NCBI RefSeq assembly: GCF_041146795.1
Contig: NC_135170.1
Span: 6,536,033-6,600,032, forward strand
Direction: 5' to 3'
Source: Maylandia zebra
Taxonomy: Eukaryota > Chordata > Actinopteri > Cichliformes > Cichlidae
DNA: 64,000 nt
Shown: positions 19,901 to 30,984 of the stretch, piece by piece
Layout: each line of letters begins with the position of its first letter
Position numbering within the stretch: the first letter of the stretch is position 1
The notes under the pieces: model-generated
Databases searched by the model: none
What the model was told of the DNA's origin: nothing
What the model saw: the letters and a program-made list of their open reading frames with translations, nothing else
Made by a program: the position numbers and the translations under genes

Positions 19901-21524
19901 CACTCAACAAAAATATAAACGCAACACCTTTGTTTCTGCTCCGATTTGACATGGGATGGACATAAAGACCTAAAAGTCACTCCAGATACACAATATTACC
20001 ATCCCTCCCAAACATTGTTCACAAATCAGTCTAAATGTGTGATAGTGAGCACTTCTGCTTTGCTGAGATAATCCATCCCACCTCACAGGTGTGCCACATC
20101 AAGATGCTGATCTGACATCATGAGTAGTGCACAGGTGTACCTCAGACTGCCCACAACAAAAGGCCACCCTGGAATGTGCAGTTTTGTCTCACAGCAAAAT
20201 GCCACAGATGCCACAAGCAATGAGGGAGCGTGCAATTGGCATGCTGACAGCAGGAATGTCAACCAGATCTGTTGCCCGTGCATTGAATGTCCATCCCTCA
20301 ACCATAAGCCGTCTCCACAGGCGTTTCCGAGAATATGGCAGCACATCCAACCGGCCTCACAACCGCAGACCTCGTGTAACCACACCAGCCCAGGACCTCC
20401 ACATCCAGCAGGTTCACCTCCAAGAACGTCTGAGACCAGCCACTCAGACAGCTGCTGGAACAATTGGTGTGCATAACCAAACAATTTCTGCACAAACTGT
20501 CAGAAACCGTCTCAGGGAGGCTCAACTGCATGCTCGCCGTCCTCATCGGGGTCTTGACCTGACTCCAGCTCGTCGCCGCAACAGACTTGTGTGGGCAAAT
20601 GCTCACATCCGATGGCGTCTGGCACGTTGGAGAGGTGTTCTCTTCACGGATGAATCTCGGTTCACATTGTTCAGGGCAGATGGCAGACAGCGTGTGTGGC
20701 GTCGTGTGGGTGAGCGCATTGCTGATGTCAATGTTGTGGATCGAGTGGCCCATGGTGGTGGTGGGGTTATGGTATGGGCAGGCATCTGTTATGGACGAAG
20801 AACACGAGTGCATTTCATTGATGGCATTCTGAATGCACAGAGATACCGTGATGAGATCCTGAGGCCCATTGTTGTGCCATACATCCATGAACACCACCTC
20901 ATGTTCCAGCAAGATAATGCACGGCCCCATGTTGCAAGGATCTGTACACAGTTCTTGGATGCTGAAAATGTCCCAGTTCTTGCATGGCCAGCATACTCAC
21001 CGGACATGTCACCCAATGAGCATGTTTGGGATGTGCTTGACCGGTGTATACGACAGCGTGTACCAGTTCCCACTAATATCCAACAACTTCGCACAGCCAT
21101 TGAAGAGGAGTGGACCAACATTCCACAATTGACAATCTGATAAACTCCATGCGAAGACTATGTGTTGCACTGCATGAGGCAAATGGTGGTCACACCAGAT
21201 ACTGACCGGTTCTGAGTCCCCAGACCACCAATAAAGCAAAAAACTGCACATTCCAGGGTGGCCTTTTATTGTGGGTAGTATAAGGTACACCTGTGCACTA
21301 CTCATGATGTCAGATCAGCATCTTGATGTGGCACACCTGTGAGGTGGGATGGATTATCTCAGCAAAGCAGAAGTGCTCACTATCACACATTTAAACTGAT
21401 TTGTGAACAATGTTTGGGAGGGATGGTAATATTGTGTATCTGGAGTGACTTTTAGGTCTTTATGTCCATCCCATGTCAAATCGGAGCAGAAACAAAGGTG
21501 TTGCGTTTATATTTTTGTTTAGTG
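19901..21524 (+). mobile_element. Complete Tc1 transposon
   Basis: Long inverted repeats of about 285 bp (left 19901-20187, right about 21238-21524) start with CACTCAACAAAAATATAAAC and its near complement. TA flanks both ends (19899-19900 and 21525-21526). One transposase gene lies inside, in the plus direction. The two repeats are very similar, which suggests a recent insertion. It lies between unrecognised exons. Confidence 0.95.
20199..21140 (+). CDS. Tc1 transposase (DD34E), C-terminal frameshift
   Basis: The frame opens at ATG 20199 (MPQMPQAMRERAIGML). It carries a paired-type helix-turn-helix region (RSVARALNVHPSTISRLHRR) and a GRPR-like basic turn (NRRPR). The catalytic core has VLFTDESRF (first Asp), FQQDNARPHVA (second Asp) and YSPDMSPNEHVWDVL (Glu). 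It reads 313 residues and stops at 21138-21140. In the next frame the expected end (NLINSMRR, VALHEANGGHTRY, stop at 21203-21205) continues, so a small deletion near 21130 removes about 20 C-terminal residues. The catalytic triad is intact. The enzyme would cut the element out and paste it at TA. An upstream start at 20127 is open but lies inside the inverted repeat. Confidence 0.9.
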   Translation: MPQMPQAMRERAIGMLTAGMSTRSVARALNVHPSTISRLHRRFREYGSTSNRPHNRRPRVTTPAQDLHIQQVHLQERLRPATQTAAGTIGVHNQTISAQTVRNRLREAQLHARRPHRGLDLTPARRRNRLVWANAHIRWRLARWRGVLFTDESRFTLFRADGRQRVWRRVGERIADVNVVDRVAHGGGGVMVWAGICYGRRTRVHFIDGILNAQRYRDEILRPIVVPYIHEHHLMFQQDNARPHVARICTQFLDAENVPVLAWPAYSPDMSPNEHVWDVLDRCIRQRVPVPTNIQQLRTAIEEEWTNIPQLTI

Positions 21525-21720
21525 TATGATTGGATTTCTTGGGAAATGGATTGCTTTACATCAGTGTTGAGAGCTCTTTTGACAACAGCAGGAGAAGTTA
21601 GAAGTCAGGAACATGGACTCCATGTTCAGTCATGTATTCATAAGAACATTCCGTATTCACATTATTAACTAGAATATTGTCTTTCTTGCTTTCGCATTGA
21701 GATGTTTTTTGTTTCCATTT

Positions 21721-21945
21721 ATGACAGCTGGGAAGGTGAGAAGCAAGTGGACAAATGATGAAGTGAAGGCTGTTGAGCAGCACACGTTTCATTTCATAAC
21801 AAGCTGCAAAGTACCAGGTAAAAAGGTATGTGACTCCTGCCTCCAAGCAGAGCCGGCAGCTCTGAAAGGCAGAGACTGGGTTGCTGTAAAGTACTACATC
21901 AACAACAACAGGATGATAGCATTAAAAAGAAAAATGAATAGATAG
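21721..21945 (+). CDS. Terminal exon of an unrecognised multicopy gene
   Basis: An acceptor-like TTATGACAG precedes a frame reading AGKVRSKWTNDEVKAVEQHT, FITSCKVPGKKVCDSCLQAE and GRDWVAVKYYINN, ending at a stop at 21943-21945. It has a Trp/Lys-rich helix and a Cys-x2-Cys pair. The segment resembles C-terminal ends seen in multicopy fish proteins of unknown function. I cannot name the family. Upstream exons may lie left of the Tc1 insertion. Confidence 0.45.
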   Translation: MTAGKVRSKWTNDEVKAVEQHTFHFITSCKVPGKKVCDSCLQAEPAALKGRDWVAVKYYINNNRMIALKRKMNR

Positions 21946-22525
21946 AACTATAAAATGCAGGTTCAGGTGGAATGCTGTATCAGTTAAAATTAACTTTACT
22001 TTCATTTAATTTTAAATTTGTCTTTAAGTCTATTGCGTTGGTCGTAAGTTGCTCAGTCCTTTCCTGGGTCTGTTTTTAGTTTAAACAAGCAAGAGAGCCC
22101 TAGCCAAAATCTCAACAGATGGGCATGTTACTGGACGCATGGGTCACACTTTGTGATTCCCATGCCTCTAGGACCTTCGGAAAAGCATGTACCCATTTGT
22201 CACATGTTTGTCATTCGTACCGATATATCATGAAAACAGGTATGTGTCTGTGCGTGTTGGTGTCCTGGTTTCTGTGGATTCCGGGACCCTTTGGAGCTAC
22301 TTAGAGTGGCTGAGCTTCCGTCAATGCTGGATCGTGAGAATCTGCCAGTGTAGTCCGTGAGCTTAGATGTTTTAAAGTGTTTGTTTGCCACTGGTGAAAA
22401 GTTTCTAATGGCTGTTTCTGTGGTTTCCAGCAGGATCATTGACATGAGGGGACAAAGCAAGCAACACAGTATTTGGTAACAAAGGGAGCGGAAACAGATC
22501 ACTATCACTGGCAGAAGACACTGCA

Positions 22526-22527
<2 letters not shown>

Positions 22528-22570
<43 letters not shown>
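22528..22570. repeat. (CA)n microsatellite
   Basis: An uninterrupted run of CA dinucleotides, about 20 units. I saw no gene in the surrounding 21946-22655. Confidence 0.98.
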
Positions 22571-22658
22571 CTGGAGCATGCACAGGATTCAAGGATGAAT
22601 ATTCATACCAGAGAGTCCTGCATTTGGGTCCTACTCTGTGAGAGTTTATATTTTCAGA

Positions 22659-23035
22659 GAAATACTTTGAAAATGTGCAACCAGGTCAAGGTGTTCACCT
22701 GGGATCCGAAAGAGGAAGTGGTTAAACCACTTATTACAAAGTGTAGTAAAGTGGCAGCCATCACCGTTGGGGAGATGGTAGTAAAAACAACATGTCTGAT
22801 GAGTTTCTCCAAAGTGGGGGTCTCCTATATAATTAAGGGGCATGAACTAAGAGATAAAGCTCCCCCTAAAGACATAGACATCACTGCACGGACCCAGTTT
22901 TTCAAGGCACCTGCCCGTGTTTTTGCAGAAGAAGACGTTCTTGTAAAAGCTGAGGATCTTTTACATCCCCTGGCTCCTGTGACTAACCTTAAGAGGAGCT
23001 CAACAAATGTGGGGCTTATAACAATAGAACGGGAG
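22659..23035 (+). CDS. Single exon of an unrecognised gene
   Basis: The segment starts after an acceptor (TTTATATTTTCAG) and ends at a donor-like GTTAGT near 23036. It encodes about 125 residues: MCNQVKVFTWDPKEEVVKPL, then VGEMVVKTTCLMSFSKVGVS, then GHELRDKAPPKDIDITART. The mix of beta-rich and charged segments suggests a folded domain, possibly OB-like, but this is a guess. The frame is fully open and is bordered by splice sites, so it is probably a real exon. No family is recognised. Confidence 0.5.
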
Positions 23036-23280
23036 GTTAGTGTTTGTGCATCCATCAGAATTGATATTGCTTTAGGTTTTAGAAGCCATTAGTGTTTTTA
23101 TGCATTTAGAAGTAATATCAATCATTTGTTTTCAAACAGATGCTAAATTGTGTCCAAAGAAAGGTTTGACCTGACTGTTTTGTTCCCCTGTTACGCTCTG
23201 GCTGCTACATGTTTTTCTTCTACTCCCTCCTCAGTGTTTGGCAGTGAAGAAGGAAACGAGTTCCTATTATCACACACACA

Positions 23281-23368
23281 AAAAAAAAAAAAAAAAGTCA
23301 GTGGGAGTATGGAAGTATTTTTGGTTTGTGTGTCGTTGAGAATGTTTAAAAAAAAAAAAAAAAAAAAA
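23281..23368. repeat. Poly-A tracts
   Basis: Two A-runs, near 23280-23297 and 23348-23368, separated by about 50 bp. They could be tails of old retroposons, but no body is recognisable. I see no gene between 23093 and 23562. Confidence 0.6.
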
Positions 23369-23562
23369 GAATTATAGATTAGAAGTGGGAGGGGGGGTTG
23401 AACAGCAGTTTAAAGAGTTTTCAAATGTGACGTATTTATATGAAAAGAATTGTAATAAAGAGTTGGAATACATACAGTGTTGTGTTTATGAAATGAAACT
23501 GAAAAGCATGGTTAATACAACAGTCTTTAAAGAACCGTTAGATGCAGGCTGTGTAGCTATAC

Positions 23563-24783
23563 CAGGGGTCGGCAACCTGCATGCGGCTCTTTAGTGTTTA
23601 TACTGCGGCTCCGTGGTTTGGGAAAACTGTAAAAGTATTTAGCTGAAGTGTATTTTATTTGTGCTATTTCTTTTTTAACTTTTAGTTCTAAATGAGAAGA
23701 TTATCATGATCTTGAAATATAAAAATAAAATGATATTTTATTTTTCATCGCTCAAAATAATTAAATGATTTTTAAATAATTTTTCAGTCACACTCGCAGA
23801 AGCCGGTATATCTGCCGAAACGACGTGCATTTATCGAGACTTTCAGTATGGAGAAATGTAAAAAAAAGAAAATTATCTGAAGAAGATTTAATGATGCCTG
23901 GGTAGATTTATTTGCATTTACTTCTGACGAGAGCGGCCTACCATGCCTAATTTGTGGATTGTCGAAACAAAAACCGCTCACACCTCACAGACGACAGCTT
24001 GCAGTCCTACGTAAAGACGAAAGTGACTTCGTACAGCCCCTGTCCGCCGACGCTGTGCGCAGAGGTTTAGGAGCAGGAGTCCCATTGTAAACTACGGCAG
24101 ACCCAATGATGTTTGCATGAACATCCTTTTCAGCTTCTCTTTATTGACCACTTTTCACACATGCAGCTGGCTTTAGCTTTCCAGCACACAGCCCGACACA
24201 TAACACAACAGCAGACTTTAAGGCGGCGAGGAGTGATTGCGGATGACGCTCAGGTGCGACCACCTCTCCTGCAGCAGCACTGCAGGCCACGCCCCGCCAT
24301 ACACATTAACCAGGTAAAATAAATATTTATGCAGATATTTTGCGAATATTATTTATTTTTTAGGAGCATAGTGCTTTTCTCCAATTATTTTTAAAATTCA
24401 GGTCAAGGCTCTACACACTCCGAAAGCCCAAAGGCAATATAAGGATCAGTTTTTGTTTGCTACATGGATAATTTAAGTTCAGCTTCTCAATTCATTTAAA
24501 AGAGACCTTCAACTGGATGTTTTTATTTTTTGTTATAATTTTTTAAAGCGTTAAAAATGTGTTCATTAGATAAATAAAATTTAATTTACTTTGTAGTCTT
24601 TCATGGATTTCATAAGCAACACACTATAGTTTTTTTATACAAAGCATAAAAGGTAAAAACAACCAGTGTGCATTGTTAGTCTTCATTTTAGATGTCAAAA
24701 AGTATTTGCGGCTCCCAGTGTTTTCTTTTCCGTGCAAACCGGGTACAAATGGCTCTTTGGGTCTTAAAGGTTGCTGACCCTTG
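23563..24783. mobile_element. hAT transposon, decayed (ZBED/Zaphod-like)
   Basis: The ends are inverted (CAGGGGTCGGCAACCT at 23563; AGGTTGCTGACCCTTG ending 24783). The flanks AGCTATAC (23555-23562) and AGCTAGAC (24784-24791) match at 7 of 8 bases, as for an 8-bp hAT duplication. Around 23828-24080, short frames read NDAWVDLFAFTSDESGLPCLIC, a BED-type zinc-finger-like start seen in hAT transposases, and soon break. The rest is AT-rich. It is non-autonomous or dead. Confidence 0.85.
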
Positions 24784-25119
24784 AGCTAGACAAATGTTAC
24801 ACAAGGACTACTTGGATGGGGAACAAGGGCAACAGTTGCCCATCTGGTCAACATGAAACATTTGTGAGTGGGTGAGGGTTATGTTTTTGTGGCAGGATAA
24901 GATGAAAAATGTTTGCAAAACAAGAATATCAGAAATAGAAATCAAGATCAAAAGGTTAATGTTTTATATTATTAAAGAGGCAGGTCTATCAAAATTATGC
25001 ATGGAAAACATGCATTCAGTGATGTGTAGAAGTAGAAAAATTCCTACTGAATGTTATCTGTAATGTGAAAATATTTAAAAACAAATGCAATAATTATGCT
25101 TTGGATATAATTGAATTGT

Positions 25120-25560
25120 GTTTTCAGTCCAGAAAGCTTTGACCTGACTTGCATTCCCCTAAAGAGGTCCAGGGGATGAGGGAAAACAACAAAAAGGTAT
25201 CCAGGATGGAAGAGGAGACAGGGAAGCAAAATGGTTAAATTTGAGTGTCCTAAAATAAGCAAAAACAGACAGACAAGCCACTATCACTTTTTTAAAGAAA
25301 GAAGGGGAAGGGAAAAACCCTAAACAGACTCCTCTCCACAGAGCAGGAGCACTCAACCACCACACACACAGGTCAAGCCTCTCTAGCACGAGAGCTCGCC
25401 TTTCTCTGGCCTTAAGTACTCTTTATTGCTGATGGGAGTCAGCTGAATAAAACAAGGTGGCACCTAAGGCAGGAGAGATGGCAGGACACACCTACACGAG
25501 GGCAATTTCAGGAGGGGGCTCTGCGAGGGCTGTAACACCATCTCCCATAAATACAAACCA
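25120..25560. repeat. Unclassified dispersed-repeat-like segment
   Basis: This stretch has low-complexity purine-rich sequence, ACACACAC, and a final part (CAGGACACACCTACACGAGG) in the style of fish dispersed repeats. No frame is convincing. The surrounding 24792-26042 otherwise holds nothing I can name. Confidence 0.3.
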
Positions 25561-25939
25561 GTAGTTTGTCACAGAAGGTCCTTCACATTGCAGTAATCAA
25601 ACCAATTAATTATACCTGCAATCGTTTCACCACCAAATTGTAAATATGAAGTGGCAACCCCTAATCCTACCCCTACTCAAGTAAATTTAAGTAAATGTAA
25701 GTGTTTAAAAAAAAAAGAAAAAAAAAAAAGGTACTTTTATTGCACCATGTTCACTCATGAGCTGCTGTAACATAAATTAAATGGCTGAATTGCCACCTCA
25801 GCATGCAGTCAAGAGTGTTGCTAATGACCTGCTAATTGTATTCAGGTGCAACTAGATTGTGTTTTCTCCAACATAAGAATAAAACAGTAAAAGAATGAAA
25901 ATTCAAAAAATAATTTTTGTTAATGAAGGACTGAAATTG

Positions 25940-26840
25940 TCAAGGTGTGTGCTGTGGCAGACAGAAGGAAGAACCCAAATGCAGGATTCGGAACACGGAA
26001 AAGTAATCTTAAAACTTCGGACATGGCTTCTACATTCTACACCAGCGGTCCCCAACCTTTTTTGCGCCACGGACCGGTTTATGGCCGCCAATATTTTCAC
26101 GGACCGGCCTTTAAGGTGTTGCGGATAAATGCAACAAAATAAAAGTAGTACCGGTACCGAAAAAAATAACATTTATTCATAACAAAAGACCCAGGAAGAC
26201 AGAGTTAACGATACAAAGAGTAACAAAATAACGCTGAAAACCAATAAAAACCATACGTTTCAGACCTGAGCCTCTACTCTCGCGGCCCGGTACCAAACGA
26301 CTCACAGACCGGTACCGGTCAGAGACCCGGGGGTTGGGGACCGCTGTTCTACACAGATGCTCTCATAACCCAAATCCAGTCGGTTTTGTAAATTATTTAA
26401 AAAAATAGAATTATGAATGCTGTATGTATTTTGTTCATTCCTAAGTTGTGAGTCTACACCAACTAAAATACTTTATTTAGTTATTAACATTCGAAATGAT
26501 GAAGGCACTTAAAAAGTAACACAAAATTAGCTGCCTTTCCAGAAACTTAAGGTTTTGTGAGGGCACAAACACGTTTAGTCTTTCCCTCCTAGGCTTTAAG
26601 ACTTGTGATTGGGCAACATTTTGTTTTTAGTGTTTACATGTGGAGATATTTTTTTCAAAACTGCATGCGTGGACAGGATTTAAACCCCCCCCCAGAAAAG
26701 CTCAGTTTTCAAAAATACCCATGCACGTGTGGACGTAGCCTAAAATAAACAGGCAGGATTAACGGAAGTATTGGGAACAGGTGGAAACACAGCTGGGACT
26801 AATCAAACCTAAAGACACAAGGGGCAGCAAAAGTAGATAG
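25940..26840. repeat. Dispersed repeat split by a hAT MITE
   Basis: The left part (GTGTGCTGTGGCAGACAGAA, AACCCAAATGCAGGATTCGG) and a right part at about 26740-26830 (ACAGGCAGGATTAACGG, GGAACAGGTGGAAACACAGC) resemble a dispersed fish repeat. Similar phrases occur at 63720-64000. I do not know the family. The MITE at 26043-26346 sits inside it. Confidence 0.4.
26043..26346. mobile_element. hAT-type MITE
   Basis: A 304 bp element with inverted ends (CAGCGGTCCCCAACC at 26043; GGTTGGGGACCGCTG ending 26346) and an exact 8-bp duplication TTCTACAC (26035-26042 and 26347-26354). It has no coding capacity. Perfect flanks imply a fairly recent insertion. Confidence 0.95.
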
Positions 26841-27009
26841 GCATCTGACATAGGCTCTGACTTAGTAAATGTAATTAGTATATCAGAAAGTATGGGTTCT
26901 ACCTCTTTGCTTTCTGATGTTTTTTGTTTATTTGCAGCTGCCCAGAGAAACTTTACATTTCCATCGACATCAGTTGAGAGCCACGCGCATCGAGATAAAA
27001 CAATTTTGA

Positions 27010-27345
27010 TTAAATAATGAATTGTAGAATAAATACTCCATTTGTAAATTCATTTTTGAATTCCACATTAAAAAAGTGATTTTTAAAAAATGCTTTTTAA
27101 AAACCTCATTTCAAAAACCATTTTCAAATTTAAAAAACTGATTTTCAAAATGTTTTTCTAAATATCTCATCTCATTACAAAAACCATTTTTTAATTCCAA
27201 TAAAAAAAAAAAAACAACTATTTTTGAAAATGCTTTTTAAAAACCTCTTTTCAAAAAAGTTTTCAAATTTCAATTTAAAAGACTGATTTTCAAAAGCCCC
27301 ATGTCCAAACCCATTTTTGAATTCCAAATTAAACCTATCCGGTTG
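27010..27345. repeat. AT-rich degenerate tandem repeat
   Basis: About three imperfect units of roughly 110-120 bp repeat phrases such as AAAAACCTC, TTTCAAAAACCATTTT, AACTGATTTTCAAAA and TTGAATTCCA. The block ends before a GC-richer segment (CCGGTTGTTCAGTGATGACG). The texture resembles subterminal repeats of large DNA transposons, such as the one at 39840-40060. I could not find a matching inverted partner. No gene is visible from 27346 to 28112. Confidence 0.5.
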
Positions 27346-28112
27346 TTCAGTGATGACGTGACGAATCCTGCTTCCGGGTCTAAAGTAGTCTGCGTTTAAT
27401 ATGGCTTTTGTGTTGTTAACATGTTTAATGTTATGTATTTTCTTCTATTTGATCTCAAAAATCTCCTAAAACAGTCAGTGATCACTGTTGACCTCCCTCG
27501 GCTTTTATTACCGCTAATCATTTATTTAAGCTCAGTTTTTAAAACCTTAGGATGTAACTACAGCCCAGCCCATGCAGCAGTATATGAATGACGAACCTCG
27601 TATTGTGGATGGATTATCTCAGTTGTTCTCCTGGCTGAAGTTTGGTCCTTTTACAGCATCCTGCCATGCGATTACATTTGTTCCTGACCACCGAGAACAC
27701 TCACGTTAACTTTTATCGAGTGGAAAAAAAGTTAGCTTGTTTATATTATGCTAAAATAGCTGTGTCGCTAGCGGTCACGTAGCACATCATTATATACCAG
27801 CTAGCCCAACTTCAGTAACCCTACAAACATCACTGCTGTTTAGTTTTCTGTCTTCATTTATGCTGGAAGTGATAGCAGAGCTGTACGCTTTAATTTGTTT
27901 CCAAAACCCCGCAGTCAGGACATGCTATATTGTATTTAGATAGAAGCTAGCGAGCTAACTCCCTGCTAACTTCTAACTCCGTTAAATGTCATAAATTCCG
28001 TTTTCATGGATGCCTGGATGTTAAACTCAATTGTTACACCTGGTAGAGCAGAACGCTGATCATTTTATTAAAGATGAAAGACTTTAGACAGTTTTTCAAC
28101 TCTCAGTAATGC

Positions 28113-28385
28113 CATAGTGATCCCATACGGTAAAAAAATATATGTGCTAAAATACATTTTAAAATATATTTATATATTTAAAATGTATTTTAGCACATAT
28201 TTTTTGGCCATTTTTTGTATATTTTGAAATGTATTTCAAAATGTATTTTAAAATACATTTTGAAATATGTTTATGTATTTTGAAATGTTTTTTAGCACAT
28301 ATTTTTTGGCCATTTTTTGTATATTTTGAAATATATTAATAAAATATATTTCAAAATACAATTTAAATTTATTTAAAATCATTCA
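28113..28385. repeat. Left subterminal AT repeats of the large element
   Basis: Two copies of AGCACATATTTTTTGGCCAT and several alternations of TATTTTGAAATGTATTTTA make this region able to fold on itself. The mirror region is at about 37690-37939. Confidence 0.7.
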
Positions 28386-28555
28386 AAAAAATATAAATTT
28401 AACCCTTCATATATTTCTAAGAAAACACATTCACATGTAACATCTGAAAGAAATCTTTATTTGATGTTTAAAACATACATATAGCATATCAATCAAGCAA
28501 GGAATATTCATTTTATAAATTTATTCTCATTACATACTCAAACATTCTAAAAGAA

Positions 28556-28597
28556 ACACACACACATATATGTGTGTGTGTGTGTGTGTGTGTACGT

Positions 28598-28658
<61 letters not shown>

Positions 28659-28690
28659 TGTGTGTGTGTGTGTATATGTGTGTGTGATTG
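28556..28690. repeat. Inverted (TG)n / (CA)n microsatellite
   Basis: Successive blocks of CA, TG, CA and TG repeats follow each other within 135 bp. The TG block at about 28572-28594 is complementary to the CA block that follows, so each strand could form a long hairpin. Confidence 0.95.
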
Positions 28691-30984
28691 TATGAACATA
28701 AGTCAGCATACTTAAAATGTAATTTCTTTTCCTTTTCCAGCAGTCTCAGTTCCCCCAGCTTTCACGGCAATCCTCAAAGCCCTTCTGGACACGCTGGGAA
28801 ACCCCTTCCTTACCGCCACTGTAACAAACAAAAGTCACAGTTCTATTACTTTTATCAGAGTTAAAATAAAAATGTGATTTATGTTAGCTGGCTTCATTTA
28901 GCAAACAGATATTTCTGTTTATATAGATACAGATATTAATACAGATATATTTTACGCATAATTTTACCTCTTTTTTTTCCTAGATGGGAAGTCTATCCAG
29001 TTCACATTACAGTAATGCTAACACCCCTTTTGGTCGTCTCTCCTTACCTTCCAGCATTCATAAATCTGTTGACCTTCTTTGTCTGAGACCAACCACTACA
29101 ATGCATCATCACCTATTTGTATTGGTAACTTACTTTACAACCTATTTTAATGGTTGCAAAGTAAGTTACTTGTCCTGTATGCAATTTTAGATACACAGAA
29201 AGTCTTCACTTACTATATATGGCTGTCATAGTGTCCTTATCAAGGGCAGTTCTTCACTCTGCGCCGATGTCCGTTTTGCTCTGTCCTCCTATAAAAAGCA
29301 TGAACATTTGAGTGTTTGACTAGTTTTAGATTTCCAAAAATTTGATATTTGTACAACTAAACATTTGAACTACAATATATGCTATTGAGCGATACTTTTA
29401 TGGGTAATTTTTGGTAAAGAAACTGGTGACAGAGTTGTAGGCTTTTTAAAGTACTATTAGCTAACCATTTGAACTGACTTTCAAAGCTGATTACCTTTTA
29501 AATTGCTGTGGATCAAAACCTCCAGTGGGAAGGCGGCCATTAGAAGAACACGCACCATTGAACCTGAAAATAACAAAAACAAACAATATATAAGAGTCCG
29601 GTAGGGTAATAAATCTCTTCTGAAGCAATATAGTTCATTTTGGGTGAAAAACAAAACATTCCTCTAAAATATATATACTGACATCAGCAATCAACATCAT
29701 GATTGTAATTATTTCCTTTTTAGTACATCTACTGCTGTTTGCATGTGTCAAGCACTACGACTGTATCTATGCATATAAATTCACCATATATATCCAGCAA
29801 AAATGTTTTGTTATAGTCAAAAGGAAAACAAACAAAGGCATTCAATCAGAGGTGAGAAATTAATTGGGAATATGAATTATAGGTGAACTATTCTTTACCT
29901 ACTAGCAATCAAGCTTCTTTAACCAAGAAGCTTGAAATATTTGAATGTAAAATAAAATAAATAAATAAATAATAATAAAAATAACATGATGTAATTAAAA
30001 TGCACAACTTACATTAAGGAAATCTGCATTTGTATCCACAGGCTAAAAGTAAAACAGTAAATGTGTTAGTGATAGTACAGGTATTTGTAAAAAAAAAAAA
30101 AAAGCCGGAAGTAACTGTGACGCTTCTAGTGGGATGCTAAATGCAGAGATTTATATTTACAGTATAATACTGCATGTACGGGTAACTGTGTTGTGAACTG
30201 TAACTGAATATTAGAGAATCTCAGAGAAATTAAATGTATTTATTTTTTGAATTTATCAATCATAAAACCGTCTGTTTTGAAGGCCTGTTACGATAGCGAC
30301 TTTTTGTTGGTCGGTATATTGCCCCATAAACAATTGCGACAAGTTATGTCATTGTCATTTTAAGACCATTTTATGTCTTTGAATGTATAATCATAATATA
30401 ACACCATAATAATGCAAGATCTACACACTTTCAATTGACAAACCAACATCTAATTCTTAAAGTATTTAGATCATTGAAATTAGGAATCAAAATATTAGAT
30501 ACCTTAAAAACTTGAATAAATAGTAAATTTTCTAACAAATAGAAAACAATGTTATTTAATGTTATTGTTTTGTTATCATTATATTTTATTTTTGTAAATA
30601 TAATGGCGGATAAATTACATCATCAACAATTATTGAGGTCATGTACATGTATTGTGTGTTAAGTCGATATATCGATTATTGTGATAGGCCTACTGTTTTG
30701 GTATCATAACGAGCTTGTCAAACATGCATGACCACTAAACAATGTCTAAGCAGTAGTATTGGTCTGAATGACAACAAACATAACTAGTGTTTTGGAAAAT
30801 CTGTTAGAAAACAGTTATTTCAATAATTATGATTAGCATGTGACACAGACACCGCATAAAAAACTACAACAACAAATACTTACTTTAGGAGGATGGGGGA
30901 GGGCAGCATGAGGTTGAGACTTTGACATCTGTAAAAAACAAATTCATGTATTACAAACAAGTCACTTAAAAATACATTAATGTG

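Noticed and set aside
20298..20930. 210-residue minus-strand ORF
   Set aside because: It is the antisense shadow of the Tc1 transposase and has no recognisable features.
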